Below are positions 1 to 7,274 of a DNA stretch of 64,000 nucleotides, one piece after another. The DNA is from Streptomyces sp. SirexAA-E. Its GTDB lineage: Bacteria > Actinomycetota > Actinomycetes > Streptomycetales > Streptomycetaceae. A program made the position numbers and the translations under genes. Numbering within the stretch: position 1 is the first letter of the stretch; every line of letters starts with the position of its first letter. Below the pieces are notes generated by a model that saw only the letters and a list, made by a program, of their open reading frames with translations, had not been told where the DNA came from and ran no database searches. Location of the stretch: contig NC_015953.1 of assembly GCF_000177195.2 (NCBI RefSeq), positions 496,001 through 560,000 of the forward strand. The letters are read 5' to 3'.

Positions 1-434
1 TCGCCCCGGGCGTCGACGTCGATCTTCTGCGAGAGGTCGCCCCTGGCCACCGCGGTGGCCACGTGCGCGATGTCGCGGACCTGTGTGGTCAGGTTGCCCG
101 CCATGGCGTTGACCGAGTCGGTCAGGTCGGCCCAGGTCCCCGAGACGCCCGGTACGTCGGCCTGACCGCCCAGGGTGCCCTCGGTGCCGACCTCGCGGGC
201 GACCCGGGTCACCTCGGAGGTGAACAGGGAGAGCTGGTCGACCATGCCGTTGAAGACGGTGGCGATCTCGCCGAGCAGGCCCTCGGCCTCGTCCGGCAGA
301 CGCGTACCGAAGTCCCCGTCGCGTACCGCCGTGAGCCCCGCCAGCAACTGCCGTAGCTCCGGCTCCCCCACCTTGCCCGTCCTGCGCGTGCGTTGCACAG
401 GACGCGGGTTCTCAGCTGTCGTCGTCTCCGCCAT
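1..434 (-). CDS. HAMP-repeat sensor histidine kinase, 5' part (cut by window edge)
   Basis: The N-terminal 144 codons of a longer protein run off the left edge of the window. The start ATG at 434 has GAGGA about seven bases upstream. After a short basic N-terminus the protein reads [18 protein letters not shown], then a HAMP-like helix, then [20 protein letters not shown] and [10 protein letters not shown], which are the signatures of tandem HAMP modules in the large cytoplasmic hybrid histidine kinases common in Streptomyces. There is no transmembrane segment in the visible part, so a soluble multi-HAMP kinase is expected. The kinase and receiver domains would lie beyond position 1 and cannot be checked. 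A chemoreceptor-like protein is the less likely alternative. Confidence 0.8.
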   Translation of the reverse strand, partial: MAETTTAENPRPVQRTRRTGKVGEPELRQLLAGLTAVRDGDFGTRLPDEAEGLLGEIATVFNGMVDQLSLFTSEVTRVAREVGTEGTLGGQADVPGVSGTWADLTDSVNAMAGNLTTQVRDIAHVATAVARGDLSQKIDVDARG

Positions 435-628
435 GGCCAATCCTCAGTAGGCTCCCCGGCAGCCGCCGGAAGACGGCATGCCCCGACGGCCCGCACCGCG
501 GACCGTCCCCCTCCGGCGTCCCCCACGCCGGCCAAACCGTTGCCGCCAGACAACTGTGGCTCAGGATACCCCGGTGGGGCCCCGGCGGCGCGGCACGGGT
601 CGGTTCCGGCCGGGACCCGGACACGGCG

Positions 629-677
629 GCGCCCGGCCCGGATCCCGCGTTGCGAGCGAGGGTTCCGGGCCGGGCGC
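629..677 (-). terminator. GC-rich hairpin, likely terminator of the DUF3618/DUF4235 operon
   Basis: A perfect 14-bp inverted repeat (GCGCCCGGCCCGGA at 629-642, complement at 664-677) encloses a 21-nt loop. It sits about 40 bp beyond the stop of the DUF4235 gene and upstream of the sensor kinase gene. There is no T tract, which is usual for Streptomyces terminators. Confidence 0.6.
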
Positions 678-717
678 GGGGCGGAGGCGGAGTGCCGTGG
701 CGGACCGCCGGCGGCGG

Positions 718-984
718 TCAGTCCGGCCAGGTGCCGGTCAGCCGGTGCACCGTGACGGCACCGCCCCGCCCGACCGCCGCCTTGACCGTGGAGAAGACCG
801 CTCCCTGGAGTGCGGCGGCGACCAGGATCTCGGTCCAGCCCCGGTCCTGGTCGGTGGCTTCGGGCGCCTCGTCCTGGCCGCCGACCACCTTCCACACCTG
901 CCTGAAGACCGCGCCGGCCAGCAGACCACCGGTCAGTCCCAGCGCGAGTCCGACCGGCTTGTACATGATCTCGACGGTCTTCAT
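718..984 (-). CDS. DUF4235 family small membrane protein
   Basis: This 88-residue protein begins MKTVEIMYKPVGLALGLTGG and has one hydrophobic segment at about residues 9-28, then WKVVGG, then a second weakly hydrophobic helix (ILVAAALQGAVFSTVKAAV). The order GLxxG, WKxVxGxxxxPEATD and FxxVKAAVxRGGA is characteristic of DUF4235. Its ATG shares one base with the TGA of the DUF3618 gene, so the two are translationally coupled. The family is widespread in actinobacteria, usually beside DUF3618, and has no established biochemical role. It is likely an envelope or stress-related membrane protein. Confidence 0.85.
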   Translation of the reverse strand: MKTVEIMYKPVGLALGLTGGLLAGAVFRQVWKVVGGQDEAPEATDQDRGWTEILVAAALQGAVFSTVKAAVGRGGAVTVHRLTGTWPD

Positions 985-1451
985 CAGTGCCTCCCCCGGC
1001 GCCGGGCGACGAGCAGGACGACAAGGGCCGCCGTACCGACGGCGAGCAGGACGCCCGGCCTGTTCCGCGCGGCTTCCACGGCTCGGCCGGCGTTCTCACG
1101 GACCGGTTCGGGTGTGTGGTCCTGCACCTTCCCACCCAGTGTGTGGGCCGTGGTGCTCAGCCGGATCCGGGCCTGTCCGGCTGCCTCCTGGGCCCGGTTC
1201 CTGACCTCGGTGCCCTTCTCCTGCGCCCGGTTCCGTATCTCGGCCGTCTTCTCCTGGGCGCGGTCCTTCACCTCGGCCGTCTTCTCCTGGGCCCGGTCCT
1301 TCACCTCGGCCGTCTTCTCCTGGGCCCGGTTCTTGATGTCGGCCTTGCCCGCGAGCGCCTCGACCGTGCGGCCCAGTTCGTCACGTGTCTCCTCCACCTG
1401 CGCACGCAGTTCCGCCGGGGTGGGTACGGGCCTGTCGTCGTTGTCCGTCAT
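984..1451 (-). CDS. DUF3618 family membrane-anchored repeat protein
   Basis: This 155-residue protein opens with PTPAELRAQVEETRDELGRTVEAL, the DUF3618 signature, at about residues 10-33. It then carries four to five 11-residue repeats of the type RAQEKTAEVKD at about residues 40-88, and ends with a hydrophobic helix (GVLLAVGTAALVVLLVA) and a basic tail. The 11-mer repeats predict a long amphipathic helix resembling group 3 LEA or apolipoprotein repeats. The start codon overlaps the stop of the upstream GNAT gene in an ATGA arrangement, and the stop overlaps the DUF4235 start, so three genes form a coupled operon. Function is unknown; a membrane-associated stress role is inferred only from the repeat type. 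Confidence 0.85.
   Translation of the reverse strand: MTDNDDRPVPTPAELRAQVEETRDELGRTVEALAGKADIKNRAQEKTAEVKDRAQEKTAEVKDRAQEKTAEIRNRAQEKGTEVRNRAQEAAGQARIRLSTTAHTLGGKVQDHTPEPVRENAGRAVEAARNRPGVLLAVGTAALVVLLVARRRGRH
1195..1343 (-). repeat. 33-bp tandem repeats encoding RAQEKTAEVKD units
   Basis: About four and a half copies of a 33-bp unit lie inside the DUF3618 gene. The central copies (about 1250-1330) are almost identical at the DNA level, while the outer ones have diverged. The unit length is a multiple of three, so gain or loss of copies would keep the reading frame and change only helix length. Confidence 0.75.
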
Positions 1452-2029
1452 CGCTGTCCACTCTCCTTGTTCTCGGCCATGCCGGTCCTCGCCCCTTCGG
1501 CGCCCGCCCGGGAGCGGGAGGGGAGGCCGGGGTCCTGCTGCTCCTGAGCGGCACGGATCCGCCCCCCGCCCGCCGGCGTGTGCGGGCATCCGCCGTCCCC
1601 GGTACGCCTGACGACCCGCATCCGTCGCAGGAGGTCGCGCGTCAGCCGCCGGTCGACGGTGGTGCGCCACACCAGGCCGGGGTGCCGGGCCCTCAGATGC
1701 GAGAGGGCCCTGGTGCCCAGGCCGCTGCGCCGGAACCTCTCCTCGAGGAACACGCCGGTGATGACGCCCTCCGCGCACGAGGAGCAGAGGCGGTAGTCCA
1801 CCTGCCCGACCACCTTGCGGACATGCACCAGCAGCAGGCACTGCGCGTCACCGCCGTCGGGCGACGGCGACCGGACGAGCTCGACCTCGCGGTAGGCGAG
1901 CAGGCGCCGGTGCCACGCCCCTCTTCGGTGCCCGCCCAGCCGGTGACGGCCGTGCGGGTGTCCATCGGTGGCGCGGGCGTGCACGCCACCGGATGCGTGG
2001 GGGACCGTCCGTGCGTCGCTTCGCTGCAT
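1448..2029 (-). CDS. GNAT-like N-acetyltransferase
   Basis: This protein of up to 193 residues has a recognisable core. AWHRRLLAYREVELVRSPSP is followed by CLLLVHVRKVVGQVDYRL, then EGVITGVFLEERFRRSGLG and TRALSHLRARHPGLVWRTT. The RRSGLGTRA segment matches the acetyl-CoA pyrophosphate loop (Q/R-x-x-G-x-G/A) of GNAT enzymes. The C-terminal 50 residues (RIRAAQEQQDPGLPSR onward) look unstructured. The stop overlaps the DUF3618 start by four bases (ATGA). The start is uncertain: ATG at 2029 with a G-rich leader, or GTG at 1984. The substrate is unknown. Confidence 0.55.
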   Translation of the reverse strand: MQRSDARTVPHASGGVHARATDGHPHGRHRLGGHRRGAWHRRLLAYREVELVRSPSPDGGDAQCLLLVHVRKVVGQVDYRLCSSCAEGVITGVFLEERFRRSGLGTRALSHLRARHPGLVWRTTVDRRLTRDLLRRMRVVRRTGDGGCPHTPAGGGRIRAAQEQQDPGLPSRSRAGAEGARTGMAENKESGQR

Positions 2030-2128
2030 GCCCCCCGCCTGCCCCGCCAGAAGTGACCGATGCGTCCTTGTCGGCGGGACATAATGCGACACGGAACCAC
2101 GACAGCGAGCCCACGAAGGAGTCCTTCC

Positions 2129-2557
2129 ATGGCACTGACCCGTGAAGAACGTGAGCAGTTCCTCGCAGAGCCGCACGTCGCCGCACTGGCCGTGGAAGCG
2201 GGGCGTCAGGACCGGGCCCCGCTCACCGTGCCGATCTGGTACCAGTACGAACCGGGCGGGGAGGTCTGGATCATGACGGGGCGTCACTCCCGCAAGGGCC
2301 TGGCGATCGCCGAGGCGGGACGGTTCGGTCTGATGGTCGACCGGGTGACCCCCACGGTCCGCTACGTCTCGGTCGAGGGCCCGGTCGTCTCGACCCGCCC
2401 CGCCACCCGCGAACAGCTCGTGGAGATCTCGTCGCGCTATCTGCCGGCGGAGAAGGTCGATGCCTACGTCGACTTCGCGTGGAAGGAGCACGGCGAGCAG
2501 GTGGTCATCCGCCTGCGACCCGAGCACTGGCTCAGCTCCGACCTCGGACGGGTCTGA
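2129..2557 (+). CDS. PNPOx-like split-barrel flavin-binding protein
   Basis: This 142-residue protein starts at an ATG preceded by AAGGAG. It reads MALTREEREQFLAEPHVAAL, then PLTVPIWYQYEPGGEVWIMT, RKGLAIAEAGRFGLMVDRV and RYVSVEGPVV, the strand order of the pyridoxamine-phosphate-oxidase-like split barrel. Proteins of this size bind FMN, F420 or haem in actinobacteria and act as small reductases. It is divergent from the GNAT operon and faces the convergent PPK2 gene. Cofactor and substrate cannot be read from sequence alone. True PNPOx activity (vitamin B6 synthesis) is unlikely because the C-terminal PLP-binding segment of PdxH is absent. Confidence 0.8.
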   Translation: MALTREEREQFLAEPHVAALAVEAGRQDRAPLTVPIWYQYEPGGEVWIMTGRHSRKGLAIAEAGRFGLMVDRVTPTVRYVSVEGPVVSTRPATREQLVEISSRYLPAEKVDAYVDFAWKEHGEQVVIRLRPEHWLSSDLGRV

Positions 2558-2595
2558 CCGACGGGCCCCCGGGACCGGGCCGTCGGCCTATCGCC

Positions 2596-3546
2596 CTACG
2601 GGTGTACGCCCGGCCCCTCGGTGTACGACGCGAGGCGGGTGGGCGAGAGCTCGCTGTCCTCCTCGCCCGGTTCCAGCAGCGTGGCGGCGGGGCCCACGAC
2701 GAGCGGGTCCGGCCTGCCGACCGCGCCGGCGTCCTTCGCGGCGTAGTCGACGCGGGCCAGGAGGCTGCGCATCGCTTCGAGGCGGGCCCGGCGCTTGTCG
2801 TTGCTCTTCACCACCGTCCACGGCGCGTGCTCGGTGTCGGTGGCGCGGAACATGTCGATCTTCGCCGTGGTGTAGTCGTCCCAGCGGTCCAGCGAGTCGA
2901 CGTCCGTGGGCGAGAGCTTCCACTGCCGCACCGGATCGACCTGGCGGATCGCGAAGCGGGTGCGCTGTTCGGCGCGCGAGACGGAGAACCAGAACTTCAC
3001 CAGGACGATGCCGTCGTCGACCAGCATCTCCTCGAAGAGGGGGCACTGCTTGAGGAAGATTTCGTACTCCCGGGGCGTGCAGAACCCCATGACGCGTTCC
3101 ACACCGGCCCGGTTGTACCAGGAGCGGTCGAAGAAGACGAGCTCGCCCGGAGCCGGGAGGTGGGCCACGTAGCGCTGGAAGTACCACTGGCCGCGCTCGC
3201 GGTCCGTCGGCTTGTCGAGGGCGACGATGCGCGCGCCGCGCGGGTTGAGGCGTTCGGTGAAGCGCTGGATCGTGCCGCCCTTGCCCGCCGCGTCGCGCCC
3301 CTCGCACACCACGACGACGCGGGCCCCGGTGTCCTTGGTCCAGCGCTGGAGCTTGAGCATTTCGATCTGCAGGACGCGCTTGCCCCGCTCGTACTCCTTG
3401 CGCCGGACCTTGCGGTCGTACGGGTAGTTCTCCCGCCAGGTCTTGATCGCCCGGCCCGCCTCGTCGAGCAGGATCGGCTGCTCCGGCCTGCTCGTGTCGA
3501 CGGTCAGGCCGTCCAGCAGCTGCTCACTCACGCGATCACGGTCCAC
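2596..3546 (-). CDS. ppk2: Polyphosphate kinase 2 family protein
   Basis: This 316-residue protein carries the PPK2 core: Walker A GRDAAGKGG at about residues 83-91, the FTERLNPRGARIVALDKP segment, REREQ-type WYFQRYVAHLPAPGE, Walker B LVFFDRSWYNRAGVE at about 130-145, and the lid region WKLSPTDVDS. The enzyme transfers phosphate from polyphosphate to nucleoside diphosphates (or the reverse) in the cytoplasm. About 35 N-terminal residues precede the usual domain, including VRRKEYERGKRVLQIEMLKL, typical of the single-domain group. The gene is monocistronic and convergent with the PNPOx-like gene. Whether it prefers ADP, GDP or AMP cannot be told by eye. Confidence 0.92.
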   Translation of the reverse strand: MDRDRVSEQLLDGLTVDTSRPEQPILLDEAGRAIKTWRENYPYDRKVRRKEYERGKRVLQIEMLKLQRWTKDTGARVVVVCEGRDAAGKGGTIQRFTERLNPRGARIVALDKPTDRERGQWYFQRYVAHLPAPGELVFFDRSWYNRAGVERVMGFCTPREYEIFLKQCPLFEEMLVDDGIVLVKFWFSVSRAEQRTRFAIRQVDPVRQWKLSPTDVDSLDRWDDYTTAKIDMFRATDTEHAPWTVVKSNDKRRARLEAMRSLLARVDYAAKDAGAVGRPDPLVVGPAATLLEPGEEDSELSPTRLASYTEGPGVHP

Positions 3547-3623
3547 GGGGCCACAGTGTCACCCGTTCGCTCCATGTGCCACCGCACCCCCGGTGGACGG
3601 CCGGGCTCAGGTGCCGTAAGGGG

Positions 3624-3941
3624 TCAGTACTCGCTGTCGATGCCGGTGACGACGGCCGGGCCCAGCGGGGCGTCCTCGGCCGTGAGGCCGTTCTCGCGCA
3701 ACGCGGCCTCGGCCAGGCGCTTGGCCTGGGCCTCGGCGTCCGCCCGGCCGTGCGCCTCGATCTCCAGGCGGAGCGAGAACGTGTTGCCTTCCTGCACCGT
3801 CAGCAGCTCCAGCTCCTCCGCCTCGCCCAGTTCGGTGTTGTGCGGGTCCCTCGGGCGCAGCCTGCGCTCCACGCCGGAGAGCTGGTCCTCCGTGACGTCG
3901 TGCAGGAAGGTTCCGGGGACGGTGATGACGTAGGTGGTCAC
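3624..3941 (-). CDS. Conserved hypothetical protein
   Basis: This is a 105-residue soluble protein starting MTTYVITVPGTFLHDVTEDQ from a GTG at 3941 with GGAGG five bases upstream; an in-frame ATG at 3992 lacks such a site. It shows alternating strand and helix character (YVITVPGTF, FSLRLEIEAHG, a helix ADAEAQAKRLAEAALREN), suggesting a ferredoxin-like alpha/beta fold. No catalytic motif is recognised. It may be Streptomyces-specific. It lies alone between ppk2 (same strand, 77 bp downstream) and the divergent ATPase gene. Confidence 0.6.
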   Translation of the reverse strand: MTTYVITVPGTFLHDVTEDQLSGVERRLRPRDPHNTELGEAEELELLTVQEGNTFSLRLEIEAHGRADAEAQAKRLAEAALRENGLTAEDAPLGPAVVTGIDSEY

Positions 3942-4004
3942 AGGGCCTCCAGGAGTGCCGGCCCGGGCGGAGCCGGGCTTCGAGCTTTTCATGGGAGTGC
4001 CCCC

Positions 4005-4021
4005 GATTCACCTCGTGAATC
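4005..4021. promoter_or_regulatory. Inverted repeat GATTCAC-ctc-GTGAATC
   Basis: A perfect 7-bp inverted repeat with a 3-nt spacer lies 64 bp upstream of the 3941 start and 173 bp upstream of the divergent 4194 start. GTGAATC recurs at 4142-4148. It could be an operator or a short hairpin in a leader. Confidence 0.35.
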
Positions 4022-4193
4022 CTCGGCGGGAGACGCCCCTGGGAGCTCCGGACGGCTCGCCGTATCCGGCCGGAGAGGGGGTAGGCGCCTGGCGGGAGAC
4101 GCTTCCCGGGTGCCGCGTTCTGCCGAGAGCCGCGCCTTGCTGTGAATCGCTTCCCGGGAACCTCTTCCCCGGGAGCCTGACGAGGGAGACGCT

Positions 4194-4640
4194 GTGACAG
4201 GACCACGGGATACGTCGATGCGGGCGGTGGGCTGGGCCCAGTCCTTCCCGGTGTCGCGCGGCGTACGGGCCGGTCGCCACTGGACTCGCGAGCACCTGGA
4301 GTCCCTGGACTGGACGAAGGACGCCCCCGAGACCGTGGACGCGATCCTGCTCAGCGTGTCGGAACTCATCACCAACGCCCACGTGCACGCGCACAGCGAG
4401 GCGCAGTTGGTCCTGACGTGGGACAGCCGCTGCCTGCACGTCAGCGTCCACGACGGCGATCCGGCCCCGCCCGCCCAGCAGGAAGCCGACGGCACGCGGA
4501 CCGGCGGACGCGGTCTGGCCATCGTGGACGCGCTGGCCGACAGCTGGACCACCCATCCGCAGGAGTCCGGCAAGACCGTCATCGCCTGCTTCGTACCGCC
4601 CGGCGCTCCGCCGGTCGACCACGGGGAACCCGCCGGCTGA
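4194..4640 (+). CDS. RsbW-like HATPase_c anti-sigma/regulatory kinase
   Basis: This 148-residue single-domain GHKL ATPase starts at GTG 4194 behind GAGGGAG. Visible motifs are the N box ELITNAHVHAH at about residues 61-71, the G1 box VHDGDP at about 86-91, and the G2 box GGRGLAIVDALAD at about 105-117. The family includes serine kinases of the RsbW/SpoIIAB type that bind sigma factors or phosphorylate STAS antagonists. Streptomyces has dozens of such orphan copies. No sigma factor or STAS gene is adjacent, so the partner is unknown. The leader contains repeated GGGAGACGC and GCTTCCCGGG motifs. Confidence 0.85.
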   Translation: MTGPRDTSMRAVGWAQSFPVSRGVRAGRHWTREHLESLDWTKDAPETVDAILLSVSELITNAHVHAHSEAQLVLTWDSRCLHVSVHDGDPAPPAQQEADGTRTGGRGLAIVDALADSWTTHPQESGKTVIACFVPPGAPPVDHGEPAG

Positions 4641-4654
4641 CCGAGCGGCCGCGC

Positions 4655-6127
4655 TCAGCCGGCCGCCCCGGGACGGGCCCGCCGCCTGCGGTACACGGCG
4701 TACAGGAACGCCGCGGCGGCCGCGCCGCCCGCGCCCCAGGCCACCGGGTGCGGCAGAGCACGGTGGAAGGGGGCCGGTGCGGCCTCCAGCGGGATGACGC
4801 CGGTGTCGTTCCCGGGGGTGCGGTCGTAGGGGTTGTACGTGCGTATGGTGCCCCGTGCTCCGGGGACCTGGCGGTCGATGCGGAAGCGGAAGCCGACGAC
4901 CGTGGTCCCGGCGTCCTGCCGCCCCTCGGTGAAGCGGGGGTCGGCCGCGTCGCAGACGAAGGCGCCGCCGGGACTCTTCGGCCGCTCGCACGCCCACTGC
5001 CCGTCCGTGTCCTCGAAGGTGTACGGGATGGCTGTGACCGTGGTCCCTTCCGGCGGGACCACTTCGAAGCGCCCCCGGTCCTCGTCGCCCGTCGGTCTGC
5101 CGGGCCCCAGGTCGCGCACGCCGAGCCGCACCTCCACCGTGTCGCCGACGCGGCCCCGCACGGTGCCGGTGACGGGCCTCTGGTCGGCCTGCACCGTGGT
5201 GCCGACCGCGACGGTGGAGGGGCCCTCGGAGAAGCCCCGGGCCGGTGTGCGGGTCAGGGTGAGGGGGGCGCCCGTGCCGCGCACGGCGTGGCCGTCGGGC
5301 CTGTGCGGCGCGGAGGACCAGTCGTAGACGAGAGTGCCCTTCAGTTCGCGCTCCGCCGCCGTGTAGGTGAGCGGCGTGCGGGTGCGGTACGCCGTGCCGG
5401 GCGCCGCCTCGGTCGGGAAGGCGCACCAGGCCGAGGTGGGCGCGGTGCCCGCGTAGAAGCAGTTGCTGTGACGGGGCGTCAGCGTGAGGCCGCCGTCCGC
5501 CGTGATCCGCACGGCGACCCCCTCCTCGGCCGTGAACCGGGTGCGGTTGGCGAACGCGGGGGTCAGCTCTGCCGGTCTGCCGGGCTCGAGTCCGTTCACC
5601 CGGGCCTCCTTTTCGGGCGACAGCAGGGTGGGGCCGCCGACGGCCATGCGGGTACTGCCGGTGACGGCTGCCGCGTTGTCGGCGCTCGCGGTGTAGGTGA
5701 CCGTGCCGCTGTCGCCCGGCTCCACGCCGTCCACGCCGAGCAGGGCGAAGGGCACGTTGCTCTCGCCGTCGTTCCTCAGGGTGCCGTACGCACAGGTGAA
5801 CACCCAGCCCTCCCCGGTGCAGTTGCCGTAGCCGCCCTTCGCCACCCGGGCCACGCCCCGGAGCCCCGAGGCGTCCACCACGACCTTGACGTTGCGGGCG
5901 GCTGCGGTGCCGCCGGGCACGACGGCGACGGGTATCGCGAATCCCTGGTCCGTACCCCGGTCTCCCTCGTCCGCGTGGTACATGACGTAGGTCTCCGGGG
6001 TCTCCAGACGCAGCCGGGCCTCGTCGGTGGGGGCGGACGCGGCGGGCGGGGCGGATACCGCGAGAAGGGCGGCGAGAACCGCTGCCGAGGCGGCCGGCCG
6101 GCCGACGGTCCGTGCACGAGAGGGCAT
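4655..6127 (-). CDS. Secreted protein with C-terminal membrane anchor, unknown function
   Basis: This 490-residue protein has a clear signal peptide (MPSRARTVGRPAASAAVLAA..., cleavage expected after SAPPAASA) and a C-terminal membrane helix at about residues 460-480 (VAWGAGGAAAAAFLYAVY) followed by RRRRARPG. The extracellular part is rich in beta strand and resembles two or three immunoglobulin-like domains (VRLGVRDLGPGRP, VTYTASADNAAAV, DAADPRFTEG). Paired cysteines (NCTGEGWVFTC; CFYAGTAPTSAWC) suggest disulfides. The architecture fits a cell-surface protein of the kind that is anchored but not sortase-processed, as no LPXTG or LAXTG motif was seen. No enzyme motif is visible. It is divergent from the DUF72 gene. 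Confidence 0.75.
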   Translation of the reverse strand: MPSRARTVGRPAASAAVLAALLAVSAPPAASAPTDEARLRLETPETYVMYHADEGDRGTDQGFAIPVAVVPGGTAAARNVKVVVDASGLRGVARVAKGGYGNCTGEGWVFTCAYGTLRNDGESNVPFALLGVDGVEPGDSGTVTYTASADNAAAVTGSTRMAVGGPTLLSPEKEARVNGLEPGRPAELTPAFANRTRFTAEEGVAVRITADGGLTLTPRHSNCFYAGTAPTSAWCAFPTEAAPGTAYRTRTPLTYTAAERELKGTLVYDWSSAPHRPDGHAVRGTGAPLTLTRTPARGFSEGPSTVAVGTTVQADQRPVTGTVRGRVGDTVEVRLGVRDLGPGRPTGDEDRGRFEVVPPEGTTVTAIPYTFEDTDGQWACERPKSPGGAFVCDAADPRFTEGRQDAGTTVVGFRFRIDRQVPGARGTIRTYNPYDRTPGNDTGVIPLEAAPAPFHRALPHPVAWGAGGAAAAAFLYAVYRRRRARPGAAG

Positions 6128-6142
6128 GCGGGCACTATGCCA

Positions 6143-6176
6143 CCCGCCGTACGGCCCCCGGGGGCCGTACGGCGGG
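6143..6176. promoter_or_regulatory. Perfect 34-bp palindrome in a divergent promoter region
   Basis: CCCGCCGTACGGCCCCC (6143-6159) is followed immediately by its exact complement (6160-6176), with no spacer. It lies only 15 bp upstream of the start codon at 6127 and about 107 bp upstream of the divergent DUF72 start. Its position between divergent genes argues against an ordinary terminator. It may be an operator, a leader hairpin or an insulator. Confidence 0.5.
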
Positions 6177-6283
6177 ATTCCGGCGGAGCGCGGAGCACGG
6201 CGGTCCCGCTCCGGCGAAGGCCGCGGTGGACCGGTGGCGCGTGTGCGCGTGCGGCAGGCCCGGTACGGGGTAGGCGGGGGCGC

Positions 6284-7186
6284 ATGGGCAAGGTTCTGGT
6301 CGGCACGTGTTCCTGGACGGACAAGGCGCTCCTCGCCAGCGGTTGGTACCCGCCGGACCGCGGCGACCCGGAGGGAAGGCTGCGGTACTACGCGGACCGG
6401 TTCCCCGTGGTCGAGGTCGACGCCACCTACTACGCGCTTCCCAGCACCCGCAACAGCCTGCTGTGGACGGAGCGCACCCCGGAGGACTTCCGTTTCGACG
6501 TGAAGGCGTTCTCGCTGCTCACCGGCCACCCGACGGCGCCGAACGCCCTTCCCGCCGATCTCCGGGCACATCTGACGCGGCGTCACCAGCGGCCGGGGCG
6601 CGCCTATGCCGACCCCGGGCTGCTGGACGAGGTGTGGCTCCGCTTCGGCGGGGCGCTCGAACCGCTGCGCCGGGCGGGCCGGCTCGGCACCCTGTTGTTC
6701 CAGTTCCCGCCGTGGTTCGCTCCGGGCCCCCGGTCCCAGGCGTTCCTGGACCGGTGCCGGGAACGGACCGAGGGGTGGCCGGTCGCCGTCGAGTTCCGGC
6801 ATCCGGACTGGTGGCGGCGGACCCGCCGGGCCGCGACCGCTGCGCTGCTGTCGGACCTGGGCATGGCCGCCGTGGCGGTGGACATGGTGCAGACGCTGCC
6901 CGCGTCCATACCCCCGGCCACACCGGTGACGTCACGCGACCTGGCGGTGGTGCGTTTCCACGGCCGCAACAGCGCGTGGGGCAGCGGGACCAAGGAGGAG
7001 CGCTTCCGCCACCTCTACTCCGAGGCGGAACTCGCGGAGTGGGTCCCGCGGCTGAGGAACATGGCCGACCGGACCGAGGAGCTGCACGTCCTGTTCAACA
7101 ACTGCTGCGCCGATGCCGCGGTCCGCTCCGCCTCGGCGATGCGGCGGTTCCTGGAACCCAGTCAGGTGACCGGCCGGCGGGTCTGA
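6284..7186 (+). CDS. DUF72 family TIM-barrel protein
   Basis: This 300-residue protein has the DUF72 (YecE-like) pattern: GTCSWTDKALLASGWYPP at the N-terminus, LRYYADRFPVVEVDATYYALP, FRFDVKAFSLLTGH, LGTLLFQFPPWF, WPVAVEFRHPDWW, VVRFHGRN and LHVLFNNC near the C-terminus. The fold is a TIM barrel related to endonuclease IV and xylose isomerase, and the biochemical role is not established. The ATG at 6284 was chosen because the conserved GTCSWTD block begins seven residues later. Monocistronic, with a terminator hairpin just after the stop. Confidence 0.9.
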   Translation: MGKVLVGTCSWTDKALLASGWYPPDRGDPEGRLRYYADRFPVVEVDATYYALPSTRNSLLWTERTPEDFRFDVKAFSLLTGHPTAPNALPADLRAHLTRRHQRPGRAYADPGLLDEVWLRFGGALEPLRRAGRLGTLLFQFPPWFAPGPRSQAFLDRCRERTEGWPVAVEFRHPDWWRRTRRAATAALLSDLGMAAVAVDMVQTLPASIPPATPVTSRDLAVVRFHGRNSAWGSGTKEERFRHLYSEAELAEWVPRLRNMADRTEELHVLFNNCCADAAVRSASAMRRFLEPSQVTGRRV

Positions 7187-7191
7187 GCCGG

Positions 7192-7232
7192 GCCGGCTCC
7201 GTTCGCCCGGGGGTGTGATCGCCGGAGCCGGC
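7192..7232. terminator. Bidirectional terminator between DUF72 and TetR genes
   Basis: The 10-bp perfect arms GCCGGCTCCG (7192-7201) and CGGAGCCGGC (7223-7232) lie between the convergent genes ending at 7186 and 7275. Confidence 0.65.
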
Positions 7233-7274
7233 AGCGTGCCACCGCCCCGCGCGGCGCGAGGTGCGAGCGGGTCC

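Noticed and set aside
1195..1343. CRISPR or minisatellite
   Set aside because: The repeats are in frame and encode a clear amphipathic 11-mer, so they are a protein repeat.
4008..5426. 472-codon frame on the - strand
   Set aside because: It shadows the anchored secreted protein in another frame and contains Arg/Gly/His-rich noise.
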